Source of the DNA: Liolophura sinensis
Taxonomy: Eukaryota; Mollusca; Polyplacophora; Chitonida; Chitonidae
Assembly (NCBI RefSeq): GCF_032854445.1
Contig: NC_088301.1
Location: 1,240,001 to 1,304,000, forward strand
Direction of reading: 5' to 3'
DNA: 64,000 nucleotides
Part shown: in pieces, positions 42,840-55,514 of the stretch
Layout of the letters: every line of letters begins with the position of its first letter
How positions within the stretch are numbered: the first letter of the stretch is position 1
Notes under the pieces: generated by a model
Database searches by the model: none
Seen by the model: the letters and a program-made list of their open reading frames with translations, nothing else
What the model was told of the DNA's origin: nothing
Translations under genes and position numbers: made by a program

Positions 42840-45800
42840 TCATGGGGGGCTATCAAAAGTCATCTCGATATGTACATTGATTTGCTATAGACGTAGTATG
42901 CTCGACATTTTAGAAATTAAATGCTGATGACTTAGAGTAGCCTGTAGGCCTATTTCAGACCGGCCCACCTTTATTCCGATATGCCGTAGCCATGTACGAT
43001 GCCATGTAATGAATAGTATGACAGGTGTATGACAGGCCTGGGTTAAGCCACCGACCTTTGCAAGGAACTACCTCCACCGTGTGTTTGCACTGTGCGAAAT
43101 ATTTTAGGTTTAAACGTGGTTTTCAAAATTCTGCGAAAAACATAGGCCTATCGGTATTGGTAGTACAAAAACCCCTTGGACACTAAGAGTTGATATAACC
43201 TAACGGTACAGTTTTCTTAGGCCATTTTCTTTCCCAGTTGAGAACTCATTTGACTGCAGTCGGATTGGTACTGTTAACAGGGTAGGTGAATCAAGAAAGG
43301 CTTTTCATGAAAAAACTGCATCAGTTAGTTTCGCTACGCATTAGCAAGCACACACTTCATCGAGGTGAAGCTGGGTTGTGCAAGCAAAGGCTTGGGTTGT
43401 CAGACTTACAGGGTGGCCTAAGCAAATTACGGAAACTCTGTCGGTTGCTTTAGTTGGCTTTATCACTACCTTTACCTACACAGCGCCTATAGTTTACCTG
43501 TTCCAACACCTGTCTTTATCAGGCCGGCTTGTTTTGTTGTATTATCTAATCGTCTGGTAAACCAGGTTTAGCCACAGGTGTAAACAGCACGCGGCTTACT
43601 GTTGTAGTAAGGGTTCATATAGGAGTTTTACCTGTACTGAATTTACCCGATACTTTGCATTAGTATATATACAAATCTGACCAGGAATTAGCACAATGAA
43701 AAAGCAAAAGGACAGTCTACAAAGTATCATGCTGTACATCCTAAGTATGCTATCTTGTTTGTGCTGATTCCTAAAGCTTTTTCTGAAAACATAAATGGAG
43801 CTATTTATAATATATCATTTACAAAGATAACATTTCTTTACGTTTTGTATTTGGAAAAGCTAGAAGGGGCTCAAGAGTTACCGGGGGTAGGGCTACATGA
43901 GTGCTTATCGGGTGTAATATCTTGTGAACAAATGGAGGCGAATTACTCTACAGTATGATTGTTAATAGGGAGCTATATGATATATTCGGATTTGGAAATG
44001 TAATGTTTCGAAATACCCTGATACTTGTGTGTTTAATTGAGCAACGCGCGCTGTACACCTGAGAAAGCTTGTAGATGACACCAAAAGAAAGAACAAACCC
44101 GTAGGGAGAAAACTCAGTCTGATGAAAATATGCAAGAGTATGTGACTTATACAAGAGATGAAACTTTTTGCTTGTCACCGTGTTTTGTTGAATTTATATT
44201 TTTTGTAATGAAGTTGAAAAATGTGTAAGTATTACGCGTGTTGATGGGGTGATTTGTAGAGCGATAAGCCTACAAGCCGGTCCACCTGACACCTCGCGGA
44301 GACGCCACTGTATTTATAAGCGATGTAAGCGAAAAGCAGTCACATTTACACAAACTCCATCATGTACATGTATATAGATTATGTATACATGGAGAATATC
44401 GGTACTTGGACAAACATGTTCCGCGCATTCCGATACAAAGGTGTCGTGACAAGATGTAAAGCTCTTGTACGGTAAGGAATAAAGCAGGCCGCTATGTAGG
44501 CGTACTACATGACGATCGGGATACATTCTGTGTAAGTAACACAAGTACATGTACTTATTATACCGCCCGGTCATGTCCTCGAAAACTCAACTTCCCCATA
44601 ACATAGGCATACGTAAAGACGTGCTGTGCTTATCATTTTTAACTCAATCTTTTCGCTTGGGACATTTCTAATGGAGAATTATAGATCTATACAGTGTATA
44701 TATTACCATCATGCATTTACTGTATATACAAGTAGCTTGTTGAAACGGGTTTATAGGATTTAAATGAAATTCTTTAAAAAAGCTACATACGTGTAGACAT
44801 GTGCCATATCAACTTTTAAAAACGGCCTGTATAAGTGTGCGGTGTTAGACCTGAAGACATCCCTATAACATCATTACTGTGCATCACACAAAACAACATG
44901 GCCGTCGAGTTTGCCCATTTGCCCATGGTCGTTTTGTAGCCTACATACTCATTCAACCTGAAGTGTCTTTGTTGGTTTTGAAGCGACACTCATGCATGTC
45001 AATCCACAAGGTGACAGGACGGACAAACCTGAGGATGATATAAAAACATGTACAATTTGCCTCAGTAACCGAGTTCATGTAGTGACTGAAGGCTTTGACC
45101 TACGTGTATTATAGATCAGGCAGATCTGCCCATCCTGCAGATAACGGTCAAATCCACGGTGAAAAAAAAGCGCTGAGTTAGTCATGCTAAGAAAAAACAA
45201 CAATCATATTTGCTAAACTCTCTCTGTTAACATGTACCAACAGTAGTTCAGACTATTTGCCTTTCAGAAAATATCTGACGCGTACGTTGACTGTTTAAAG
45301 CGTGATGCGTACCTTTACTGTTTAAAGTGTTAGAATGATTCTAACCTTTACCTATTTTAAACACCACATGTGCACAAACTAGACTCATATTATGTGATGT
45401 TGTGAATGGTATCTGGTTGGACCATTCTAAAAACAGTACGAATGCATTGATTGAATTTGCGACGATCGATGTTTTGCTAAAAATCTTACGTGTATTCAGG
45501 CGAACAAATTAAATAAAAGGTATTACCTCTTAAGTTATATCTGCTCTATTCAGTTTTTTTTTACTTGGTTGGATGTTCATAATTTATGGCGAAGAATATC
45601 CCAGTTGTCAAAACCGTCACTCCGGGGACGCCATTGATGTGAGAGTTCTTCACTTAGCGCATTATACCGCCCGCTTGAACAAAAAACATGCACTTCTGTA
45701 CCATTCGAAGAGCAAGAGTTGTATCCATACCGTTCCATCATGCATAGGATATGAGATGTTAATCTAAGCTTAGCTTGACAGATTGTCTAAAAATTATATG

Positions 45801-45980
45801 CTACAGACTATATTTTCTGCGACAATATTGATTACCTGTGACGTCTGTCGACACATTTTATGTGTAAATGAGTTCAGTGATCTTTACCTGCAAATGCTAT
45901 TGCCTGTGAGTTACATGCACCAGTCATGGAAATGATTCATATACAGTTAGTAAATGAGACCTCTTTCGGTGTGAAACAGT
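42840..45980. other. Mostly unassigned stretch
   Basis: No array. A CpG-containing 64-codon frame at 45573-45767 (plus) looks complex enough to be an exon but has no matching splice sites in frame on either strand. Not called as a gene. Confidence 0.3.
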
Positions 45981-45984
45981 TTAC

Positions 45985-46122
45985 CGCTGATGGGACGGGC
46001 ATGCCTTTCGATGGCTATTACATTCGAGATGTGGTTTTCATTTTCGACCACTTTTTCGAGACATTGTGGATGACAAAAAACGGCCAGCGACGCCCATATA
46101 GCCATTTGCGACTCGTCTTTCA
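45985..46122 (-). CDS. Candidate internal exon of an unidentified minus-strand gene
   Basis: Acceptor CATATTAG, donor AGCG/GTAAAC. 45 codons read KDESQMAIWASLAVFCHPQC and then LEKVVENENHISNV, probably helical. It begins with two bases that complete a codon, which fits the phase-1 end of the exon at 49479-49123. The opposite strand also carries a 66-codon ATG frame (45926-46126), so strand is not settled. No family recognised. Confidence 0.25.
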
Positions 46123-46144
46123 CTAATATGGTGTTCATACATAC

Positions 46145-46250
46145 GGCATACGTGTGAAAGTTCGTCAGTAAGTTGACAGGGGTCAGTGGTTTAACCCTGG
46201 TGGTAATTTGGTATCCTCCACCCATAAAACAGACCGTGTGAAACAACAAA
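46145..46250 (+). repeat. SINE-like repeat (family C), partial
   Basis: GTGTGAAAGTTCGTCAGTAA, GGTCAGTGGTTTAACCCTGG, ATCCTCCACCCATAAAAC. Matches 1770-1910 and 2190-2335. Confidence 0.5.
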
Positions 46251-46534
46251 ATACTACATTAAGACATTGTTCCGGATTGTGAGGCCTAATTCTGTGGTCA
46301 TAAGTTTTGGGAAAAAAAAGAGCTACTGATTTAAACTATTGGAGCTTCTTGAAACCGACCCTGCATACATGGTCTAGTTATGACGTTGAGGTGTGCTCAA
46401 TGTTAACCTTATCGCAGTCTCATGGGCAACTGCAACAAATTGTTATTCTGGTGAAACGTCCAATGGACCAACTTCCCCTGATCGATATGATATTTTACTT
46501 AAATTATTGTTTTGCTCATTGAACTGAGTGTACA

Positions 46535-47640
46535 AGTTTTGTCACGTGTGAACAGTCGAGACAAGACAGTGTGTCGAAACAGACATTCGCATACCGTATA
46601 CAAGGACCTGTGAAGTTTTGTCGTGTGTGTACGGTCGGGACAAGAGTCTGTATAACGTTTGTCGCGTGTTGACAGTCGGGGCCAGGACCTGGATAAGGTT
46701 TATTGTGGGTGGACAATCAGGACGAGATCCTGTATAAGGTTTGTCGTGTGTGGACAGTCGGGACAAGAGTCTGTATAACGTTTGTCGTGTGTGTACGGTC
46801 GGGACAAGAGTCTGTATAACGTTTGTCGTGTGTGTACGGTCGGGACAAGAGTCTGTATAACGTTTGTCGTGTGTGTACGGTCGGGACAAGAGTCTGTCTA
46901 AGGTTTGTCACGTGTGGACAGTGGGGATAAGAGTCTGTATAAGGTTTGTCACGTGTGGACAGTTGGGACAAGAGTCTGTCTAAGGTTTGTCACGTGTGTA
47001 CAGTCGGGACAAGGACCTGGATAAGTTTTGTCGTGTGTGGACAGTCGGGACAAGAGTCTGTCTAAGGTTTGTCACGTGTGTACAGTCGGGACAAGGACCT
47101 GGATAAGTTTTGTCGTGTGTGTACAGTCAGGACAAGAGTCTGTATAACGTTTGTCACGTGTGGACAGTCGGAACAAGGACCTGGATAAGTTTTGTCGTGT
47201 GTGGACAGTCGGGACAAGAGTCTGTCTAAGGTTTGTCACGTGTGTACAGTCGGGAGAAGAACCTGGATAAGTTTTGTCGTGTGTGGACAGTCGGGGCAAG
47301 AGTTTGTATAACGTTTGTCGAGTGTGGACAGTCGAGAGAAGAGTCTATATAACGTTTGTCGTGTGTGGACAGTCGGGACAAAAGTCTGTATAACGTTTGT
47401 CGTATGTGGACAGTCGGGACAAGAGTCTGTATAGCGTTTGCCGTGTGTGGACAGTCGGGACAAGAGCCTCTGTAAGGTTTGTCGTGTGTGGACAGTCGGA
47501 ACAAGAGTCTGTGTAAGGTTTGTCGTGTGTGGACAGTCGGGACGAGAGCCTGTATAAGGTTTGTCCTGTGTGCACAGTAGGGACAAGAGCCTGTGTAAGT
47601 TTTGTGGACAGTCGGGGCAAGAATTTGTATAAGGTTTACC
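46535..47640 (+). repeat. Minisatellite, 41 bp unit, about 27 copies
   Basis: The unit is GTCGTGTGTGGACAGTCGGG then ACAAGAGTCTGTATAACGTTT. Variants differ at GTATAA/GTCTAA/GGATAA, and an 82-bp double unit is repeated in the middle. CpG is frequent (TCGTGTG, GTCGGG, AACGTTT), unlike the flanks. Minus-strand frames (PTVHTRQTLYRL) are products of the repeat. Confidence 0.95.
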
Positions 47641-48235
47641 GTTTTAGGTCTAAGGTCATGCAGGAAAACTTATATTGTGACAAAATTGTTTCAGCGTAGT
47701 ACTTGTTCACATAATGACGTCTATAATACTGAGTGAGAAAATATGAAGACTTCTAAACGACACGTATGCAATTTTGACTTCGCGGCACGTTTGTCCGTAT
47801 ATCAGTTTCGTCAATTTTGTTGAACTATGTTTTTCGTTGTCTGCACTGGCGATTGTCATTGACGAACATCATTAATTGTTCTCTTTTTATCGCAAAGTTG
47901 CTAAAAGTTGTTTTTCAAACGTCCTCATATACCCTTTCTTGCAAGTAGTCACCAAAATTTGTTATTTTATTTTTTCATGGTTTTCTGATGTCATTGCGTC
48001 ATACGGTTCCTGATGTCGTACGGAGAGTCGCTGTGCTTTTGTTCGGACTAGGTTTCCAACATCGTTGTTCTGCTTTGATGAATGTTGTCCACTATATACT
48101 TGTGCGATATTCTCGATGTTCACCATTAATCTTCATTCTGTTTGTGGATTCAGGATAAACTTTCCATTCTTTTTTCCTCATGTGAAGAGCTACAGCGTCA
48201 GGGATATTATTATATTGTAATTCGGTAACCTAATT
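47641..48235. other. Unique non-coding spacer
   Basis: No repeats or frames with splice context. Confidence 0.4.
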
Positions 48236-48237
48236 AT

Positions 48238-48565
48238 TAGAGCTTCCGCCGCGAAGGATGAAAAGTCTGGATGAAAGTCTGGTCGGGTCATACCAAAGAC
48301 TTTGAAAATGGGAATTGCTGCTGCCTCACTTGGCGCTCAGCACTGAGATGTTGGAGCAAAGAAACATGATTGGTTGGCCTGGTGTCAGTATAGTGTGACT
48401 GGGTGGGGTGTCATGTCTCGTGTCTTCGGTATGATACTTTATTGCCGGTAGCACTTTGGCAGCATGCATGAACTCGCCGTGCCACAATATATGTACACAA
48501 ACCTAATGATCCCTCGTCGTCATATGACTGACAAATGGTTAAGTATGACGTTAAACCCCCAGCAC
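48238..48565 (+). mobile_element. SINE family B, near full length
   Basis: A decayed tRNA head (TAGAGCTTCCGCCGCGAAGG), then GGGTCATACCAAAGACTTTG, TTGGCGCTCAGCACTGAGA, GGCCTGGTGTCAGTATAGTG, TGACTGGGTGGGGTGTCATG and the end TTAAGTATGACGTTAAACCC. The same order of blocks, reversed, is at 53506-53832. Confidence 0.75.
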
Positions 48566-49122
48566 ACAGTACCTTGATGCTGCATTTGCTCCATTATCCT
48601 TTTCAAACCCATTTGGATGGTATTTTATATACCACAAGTGTGTTTATGTTACTTACTCATATCCTTTCGCTACCTATTTGTTGGTAGATCAGCTTTGTCA
48701 ATACAATTTCTTCCGGATATATGAAAACACAAACTATTTGCCTTCCTTGAAGTTACAGTATTCTCATACTGATCAACATGAACCGTCATTAATTTGATGT
48801 TTACATCTAAAGAGGTGTGTAAAAGCCGTTTTGTCAAGACACCGGTGTGTACAGAGTACAGACGGGGGTCAAAAGTTCAATCATTTTGTATCATCTGAGT
48901 GACATTTGACTTATTATATTCACCCCGTTGCAAGCTACATTTCGCTTCCGCTGCTATATAATGGATGAAAGAGGACTTCTTACGGCTGGGTAATACAGTA
49001 GATCTTACAGACTTGCTGAATAGGTGGACACACCCCAGGTGTTATATATATTATACTGGCGAAGGTTGAATGTGTTAGCTTATCTATATTTCATGAACGA
49101 ATATCCAATGTTTGGCGCTTAC

Positions 49123-49479
49123 TTTGAGTCATGTGAACAGGTGTTTGGCTGTTGTACACAAGCTTTTCTAGTATGTGTTTAAACATGGAGAATCTGTCAG
49201 AGTAAACTGAGAATATTAAATCTATACATTGCTTCCATGTAAGATTTGGAAACACAAAGACTTCAGTTATGAACTGACGCATGGGGTTAGATATTAAACA
49301 GTTGAATAAAGTCAAGAGTCGGTTCCTGTTGAATGACCATTTTCTCCATATAAACGATTGTGGTTCAGATTGCCAACAATAACTTAGCCGGTCCAAAACA
49401 TTCACAGCAGAAAGCAAGAAATATATCATGTATACAAATTTCTCACTTCCCTCATTTCTCAAATTAGGCGAGGAATAAT
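49123..49479 (-). CDS. Internal exon of an unidentified minus-strand gene
   Basis: A 357-nt frame of 118 codons between acceptor AACTTCAG and donor CAAA/GTAAGC. It enters in phase 2 and leaves in phase 1. It is not repetitive and uses a mixed residue set: it starts YSSPNLRNEGSEKFVYMIYF, has several Trp (YCWQSEPQ, FIWRKWSF, LTWKQCID) and amphipathic helical stretches (LLTLFNCLISNP, MFKHILEKLVYNS). This suggests an alpha-helical, solenoid-like protein; no membrane segment is certain. I do not recognise the family. Upstream exons should lie to the right. The candidate at 46122-45985 could be the next exon across a 3-kb intron holding the 41-bp array. Confidence 0.45.
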
Positions 49480-49544
49480 CTGAAGTTTCCAGATCTTTGT
49501 TTTGAGCCTTTTTTTTACTAGCTGGCTCAAAAGTATGTGATGCA

Positions 49545-49735
49545 AGCGCTTGCTTGCTTCGACAATCAAGTCCTTGACTCTTTGGATCGTGCGTTCGAAT
49601 CCAGCTCTCTCTGCTTCTTAAATCTGGACGCTTGTACGGTACCTAACGAAGGGCGGTGGAATATTCTGGGAACTTCGGCTTCTTCCATAAACTACAATGA
49701 TATTAATAAACGAATAATACGTGCTCAGTGTGTCC
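49545..49735 (+). repeat. SINE-like element with tRNA-like head
   Basis: GTGCGTTCGAATCCAGCTC is a good B box and TGCTTCGACAATCAAGTCC could hold the A-box side. The body (TTCTTCCATAAACTACAATG, ATTAATAAACGAATAA) differs from families A to C. Second copy not found. Confidence 0.35.
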
Positions 49736-49737
49736 TT

Positions 49738-50530
49738 TAATCAGGAGTTCATGCCTCAATCTGCTAGAGGACAGGAGCGCATGGCTCACTCCGCCAGAGG
49801 GCAGGAGTGTATGTCTCATTCCGCTAGAGGGCAGGAGTGCATGGCTCATTCCGCTAGAGGGCAGGAGTGCATGGCTCATTCCGCTAGAGGGCAGGAGTGC
49901 ACGGCTCATTCCGCTAGAGGGCAGGAGTGCATGGCTCACTCCGCTAAAGGGCTCTCGGCCATGGCTCATTCCGCTAGAGGGTTCTCGTCTCTCCTCGGCA
50001 TTCAGTCCTTGACAATTAACTACATAGGCTTAATTCCAGCACTGGCTAGCTCGGCTGCCACTTAAAGCAGGAGTGCATGGCTTATTCCGCTAAAGGGCTC
50101 TCGCCTCTCCTCGGCATTCAGTCTTTGACCATTAACTACATAGGCTTGATTCCAGCACTGGCTAGCTCGGCTGCCGCTTTAAGCAGGAGTGCATGGTTCA
50201 TTCCTTTAGAGGTCAGGAGTGCACGGCTCATTTCGCTAGAGGGCAGGAGTGTACGGCTCATTCCGCTAGAGGGCAGGAGTGCATGGCTCACTCCCCTAAG
50301 GGGCTCTCGGCCATGGCTCATTCCGCTAGAGGGTTCTCGTCTCTCCTCGGCATTCAGTCCTTGACCAGTTAGTACATAGGCTTGATTCCAGCACTAACTA
50401 GCTCGGCTGCCGCTTTAAGCAGGAGTGCATGGCTCACCCCGCTAGAGAGTTCCCCTCTCTCCTCGGCCATTCAGCGCTTGACCATTAACTACATAGGCTT
50501 GATTCCAGCACTGGCTCGCTCGGCTGCCGC
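49738..50530 (+). repeat. Composite tandem repeat: 30-bp units inside larger blocks
   Basis: Runs of GCTAGAGGGCAGGAGTGCAT GGCTCATTCC (30 bp) alternate with a long spacer (CTCTCCTCGGCATTCAGTCC, ACTACATAGGCTTGATTCC, GCACTGGCTAGCTCGGCTGC). The spacer recurs four times (about 49985, 50100, 50340, 50455) with 2 to 8 short units between. A SINE-like tail (CACTACGGCGTTAAAC) closes the block near 50580. Confidence 0.9.
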
Positions 50531-50584
50531 TTTGTCTGGGTAATCGTCGTATAGACGAAAATTCTTCACTACGGCGTTAAACAT

Positions 50585-51345
50585 AAGTGAATCCTAAAAA
50601 AGTAACACTAGTAAGTAGGAAAACTTTTAAGTGTATATAGATACAAAAAGTCAGGAAATAATACGGAAAGTTCATATATAGTGAAGGGCGAATTACGTTT
50701 TCAGAGTACCCCTGATAATCCGTCTGTTTACTTGTACATCCACGCGTTGGTAGTTCAGTCAAGTTACAACGTGGCTAACAATACCGAATCACCTTTCTGT
50801 AGCGTAATATGTCTATTTCTAGTAGGGTTTATAACACAGAAAGCCATGAATATGTAACGGGGCTTTATTACTGAGGTTAGTGAATGCTAATCATATATGC
50901 ATTATCATCCAACACCCCAATCTACAGGAGGTTTCAAGCAAATATAAATTTACGTTTTATTTTATATAGTTGATATATTTTCGTTTTTTTATTGACTCGT
51001 CGGCCAACCTGCGCCGTTGCAGCCCCACTGAGCAGTCACAGACATCATCAATCAATACCATTGATTTCGCATACACCAACAGGCACAGAGTGTTAAACCT
51101 ATTGCCACTATGTACAAACTGGCTGAATATTGTTTGCGCCCAGTACATTGCCCACCATCACGCAACCTGCTTCACGCTATCATGTAAGCCCGAATCTCCC
51201 TATCAACTGATCATGTAAGCCTGTACACCCCCACATATAATCTAGCCATACTAATCGCTATTCGGCTTGAAAAATTGAGCACCAACGTAACCTAATGTCA
51301 TTAAATCAATCAGATCAGCAGATTACCCAGGTATTTTTCCAGTTT
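50585..51345. other. Mostly unassigned stretch
   Basis: A non-repetitive, CpG-containing segment at 50985-51200 is open on both strands (82 plus-strand and 63 minus-strand codons) without matching splice sites. Not called as an exon. Confidence 0.3.
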
Positions 51346-51349
51346 CAAA

Positions 51350-51453
51350 TCTCCGGCCGTAAGTGGGAAGGTCTATCAGCAACCTGCGGATGGTCGTGGG
51401 TCCCCCCAGCGCTCGCATAAGTGAAATATTCTTGAGTACGGCGTAAAACACCA
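51350..51453 (+). mobile_element. SINE family A, internally deleted
   Basis: CCGGCCGTAAGTGGGAAGG, AACCTGCGGATGGTCGTGGG, then a jump directly to CGCATAAGTGAAATATTC and AGTACGGCGTAAAACACC. The TTTCCTCCCACC segment is missing. Confidence 0.75.
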
Positions 51454-51454
51454 A

Positions 51455-53228
51455 TGGTATAAATCAGTCAGATTTCAGTTTCAAGCATTTTTTCAAATAA
51501 AATTCGCTCACGCCCACTCTGTGTTTAACATAACCTTAGCCATAAGACCAAAGAGGTAACGCAGGACAATGGGAAGGATGGCGTTAGGGGGCAGTAATAA
51601 CCTTTGGATATTGCTCTGCATGTAGATATATGTACGCAGAGGCATTGATGGGTGATGTGCATACAATTTATATACAGTATAAGTAAAAAGTGTTTTAATA
51701 CTTTATAAACATTTCTGCCTGCACATTAAAAACATTTAAGTGTCACGCTCATAAAAGTTAGTGTTTCAATATAAACACAGAGTGATTTAATTTTAGGCCT
51801 AGAATGTTTTACTTGAAAACTCCAAAGTTAAAAAAAACACGAAGTAGTTTTAAGCTTATTCCTACTTCAAAAAACTTTCAATGTTAATAAATAAGACAAT
51901 GTTTTAAAGTGTTTCATAATAACGAACACAAATAGCAAACAGAAAATATTTCTAAATAGCATATTTAATGTTTGTTGTATTTTGTAAACTGTGTGAAGAA
52001 TACACAGTAGTCTAAAATGAAATTCATCTTGAAACCCAGTTTAACTGAAGATGTAAATAATAAAAAAAACACGAATTAATGTTGGTGGAAACACTTTACT
52101 AACGTTTTTCGTGAACCAAAGGTCACAGAAGGCCATAAGAACACTAACATTACATTAAGAACATGTAGTCACAATTTGCTCTGCGGATCACACTAGGACT
52201 TGAACTCGAATCTCCAGGATCGCGCTCTACCAACTCTACCAAGTTAAAGGGAAATATTTATACAGTGGTAGTCTAAGCACTGGAAAGCTGCTTCCGTTAC
52301 ACATGTATATATGTTATATATAACATGCCTTTGCTAGATCATCAAAAACTCATATACCATTCTTACCTTTTCATGTAAGTATGCTTTGTCAAATATTCCT
52401 GTGGAGTTGGTGATCATGTATATTTTAGAAATGAGCCTTTATAAGGTTCATACAGGTGTAAGTGACAGGCGAATCCGATGCAGCACATGACGACAGTTGT
52501 ATGTGTCATAAAATTTGGGTAATGTATTATATACAGACTTCTTATTCACTTGTACAAATTTTTGTCTTTCTGCAAATGCACAAACTTAACACCAAACTGC
52601 ACAGATAAAAGGCAGTTTCTTCAGCTCCATTACCTTTATGTTTACACCAACGCTGTACCCCAGCCCCGGAGACAGAACCACCCTAAACTATCCCTACTTT
52701 ATCTATACTGGATAAAAAGTCTGTGTGTAATCTAAATGTAATGTTTGCCCGAGGAGCTGCAAGGCTGTTTAACCAGTTCTGTTATACTGTAACAAATATA
52801 TTTTTTAATATGACATATCATGAGGCAGGTGGGTAGAACAAATATGTCTCGCTTCTAGGTCAGTTAGCAGTCTAAAACAAACGGTCTCACCGCTGTATTT
52901 CACGGGGCAAGAACATAATGTTCACCTGATAGTTGTTCATGTCATTTAAGACTATACCAAACACACACGCACTTCACTAACTCATATGACAGACGCTAAA
53001 ATCCCGCTGTTAACTGACATGTTAGTGGAAAAAAAGTTGTGAACAAACGAAATTATTCCGTTATCTATCTGAATGCAATATGCAATGTATTTTGCGAACC
53101 ACCCTAGTGTTATCGCAACCAAAATATTCACATATCGTCATTTTTCTTTGACTAATAAAACACAGGCGGGATCCGCTCTATGGAGAGTTCTGGGCCAATG
53201 TTCGACAAATTTAAATGTCAGAATTTCA
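51455..53228. other. AT-rich non-coding stretch
   Basis: Contains a decayed tRNA-like head on the minus strand at about 52190-52255 (TTGGTAGAGCGCGATCCTGG, GAGTTCAAGTCC). Otherwise no exon or array. Confidence 0.35.
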
Positions 53229-53350
<122 letters not shown>

Positions 53351-53505
53351 AATAATAAAAAAAAACAAAAGAAAAACACAAAAGTTCCAAAAATGTATTA
53401 AAAGTCAATTGAGGCTTAAAATACCAGTCTACACCTAATACAAAACTAATGACACTATAGTCCAAACTAAGGTTAATATTGGACTTCAATTCTAAAACAC
53501 TTTTA

Positions 53506-53832
53506 GAGTGAGTGAGTGCTTGCTCGTCGTAAAATTTATCAGTCATGTGACAACGAAGGAATCCTTAGGATGTATGTAATGTGCCTCCTTGTTGCAGGAC
53601 GAATTTCCACCATGGAGTTATCTAGTGCTGCTTCACTGAGACGCCTTACCGAAAGCAAGTAAGTTGCCTCGCCCGAGCCATTATACTGATACGGGTCAAC
53701 CAGTCGTTGCACTATCCCCTTCTTGCTGAACGCCAAGCAAGGAAGCTGCAACTTCCTCTTTTAAGTCTTAGGTGTCACTCGACCCAGGATTGACCCTGGA
53801 TCTACTACTCCCGAAGAGGACGCTCTACCAAC
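53506..53832 (-). mobile_element. SINE family B, near full length, with target-site duplication
   Basis: Read on the minus strand: head GGTAGAGCGTCCTCTTCGGG, B-box-like GGGTCAATCCTGGG, ACACCTAAGACTTAAAAG, TTGGCGTTCAGCAAGAAGG, TTTACGACGAGCAAGCACTC with CACT units. Flanks ACACTTTTA at 53497-53505 and 53833-53841 match over 9 bp. The head resembles a functional tRNA more closely than in the copy at 48238. Confidence 0.8.
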
Positions 53833-53841
53833 ACACTTTTA

Positions 53842-55490
53842 CAACAACTGCATGGGCCCAGTATAACTTCTCTACAACAACTGCTCTTCACTCCCCGATT
53901 CTTGCCGATTGTATCTAAGAATCTGTATCGTGGACACGGTTTCTCAGATTATTACATTGTCTGTAGGTATTTTGTTATATTTGTCTATCCAACTCCCGTC
54001 TCATTTCATATATATACGAATGCAGGAGCTGAGAGAAATGGCTTTTGCTTTGTTCAGAGAAGATAAAGATAAAGGAAAGAACAAGTGTGCCATGTGATCA
54101 ACAGGTTTGTAGGTCAGTCAGCTCGTTATTCCACGCCTGTGTACTAAGAAACTGCGGACTTACCGGAGAACTAAAAAACACCTGCAGGGCAATGTACCTG
54201 TGTCAGAGGTAGGCACAGTATATAGGTGTGTAACACACACACACAGCTCAAACAACGCTAGCTAGCTAATACATCAGATGACTAACACTATTAGAAAAAA
54301 GGGTTAATATACAGTTTTAAACATTAGTGCGTATAGGCATGGTTTGACTGTGACTAACTTTGGATATACCTCGACATGCATTAAGGCCTATATTAACTTT
54401 AGCAAAAACCCTATAGCTGAAAGGCTACTTATATACATACATACACGCAAATAAAAATTTCTAGCACAATACCTATAATGAGTAATCCTACATGAATTGT
54501 TGCTTGACTGTATTATACCTCTCTGACAGTTCACGATGTTATCTATGCGAACATATCCACTGTGACCCTTACATCATATACCTTTAGAATGGAACACTTG
54601 TGCCAGACGACAGTTGCCATGGGAACTGCCAAAAAAAAAGCTTTCAGGAAATCAGAACTGATTGCAGATACAGGTCATACAAATCGGAATACGTAGTTCT
54701 TTATACTTTGAGTGAATCTATTTGTAGCATACTAGTTGAATGACGCCTTCAGAAATTTTTATGTAGGGTGCATTAGCATAAAAATACCTTCTCCTACGAC
54801 GGCGGGAGACTGCAGGTGCGTGACCAGAGATGATGAAACAGGAGGACACTTGAAGAGGATGGAGCGGGAAAAATCGGGTCATTGAAGCGTGGAAACCGGG
54901 AAAGCATGACACTTTACAGTTTTATAAATATGAGGTCAGTTTGTTTTTGAGATAAGAACTACATGGTTGATGCTATACTAGTAATACTGGTGCACAACAT
55001 TCTGCAGTACATATATTCTGCAGATTAAGCTTCACCTATGTCTCTCGGTATTTGTCCGTATGTCAGGATTGTAGAATGTTTATACCTGAGCGGGATTCGA
55101 ACTCTGGACAGCACATGGCCTTGCATGTGGTCGTGGACTACTGCTACAACATTTATATTTACGTTTGCTTGACATGTTATGAGTCAGATCCTTATAGCGT
55201 ATGAGTCGTCCACAAAAAAAGAGAAAATAAAAACATATTAACAAGTGTAACCATTTTTAAAAACATTTTTCTTTTATGCGTGTTATATATATCCACGTTA
55301 AGGATGATCCATCCATCTTAATTCCATCAGAGTAGGCCTACTTGTCATTCCAGTCCGACCTTGTTCTCTGTAGTATAGGACACGTTACCACACAGCCTAG
55401 CTGTTCTATGGAGATGTCTATCCCGTCTGTTCTACCCCTAATAATTAGCCTGACCTGTCAGAAGAGATAAAGTATACATAGGTTGTATAC
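53842..55490. other. Mostly unassigned stretch
   Basis: A short frame at 54030-54097 following TATACGAATGCAG reads ELREMAFALFREDKDKGKNK to a stop and might be a terminal exon, but too little supports it. At 55083-55150 a minus-strand GAGTTCGAATCCC marks another decayed tRNA-like head. Confidence 0.25.
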
Positions 55491-55514
55491 ATGGGACAGG
55501 GTCACACCAAATAC

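Noticed and set aside
45926-46126. 66-codon plus-strand ATG frame as an independent gene
   Set aside because: It overlaps a minus-strand exon candidate with splice sites. Neither has homology I recognise, and the plus-strand frame has no promoter or splice context.
46516-47620. Minus-strand frames reading PTVHTRQTLYRL repeats as genes
   Set aside because: They shift frame repeatedly across a 41-bp array whose unit length is not a multiple of three, as expected for non-coding repeats.
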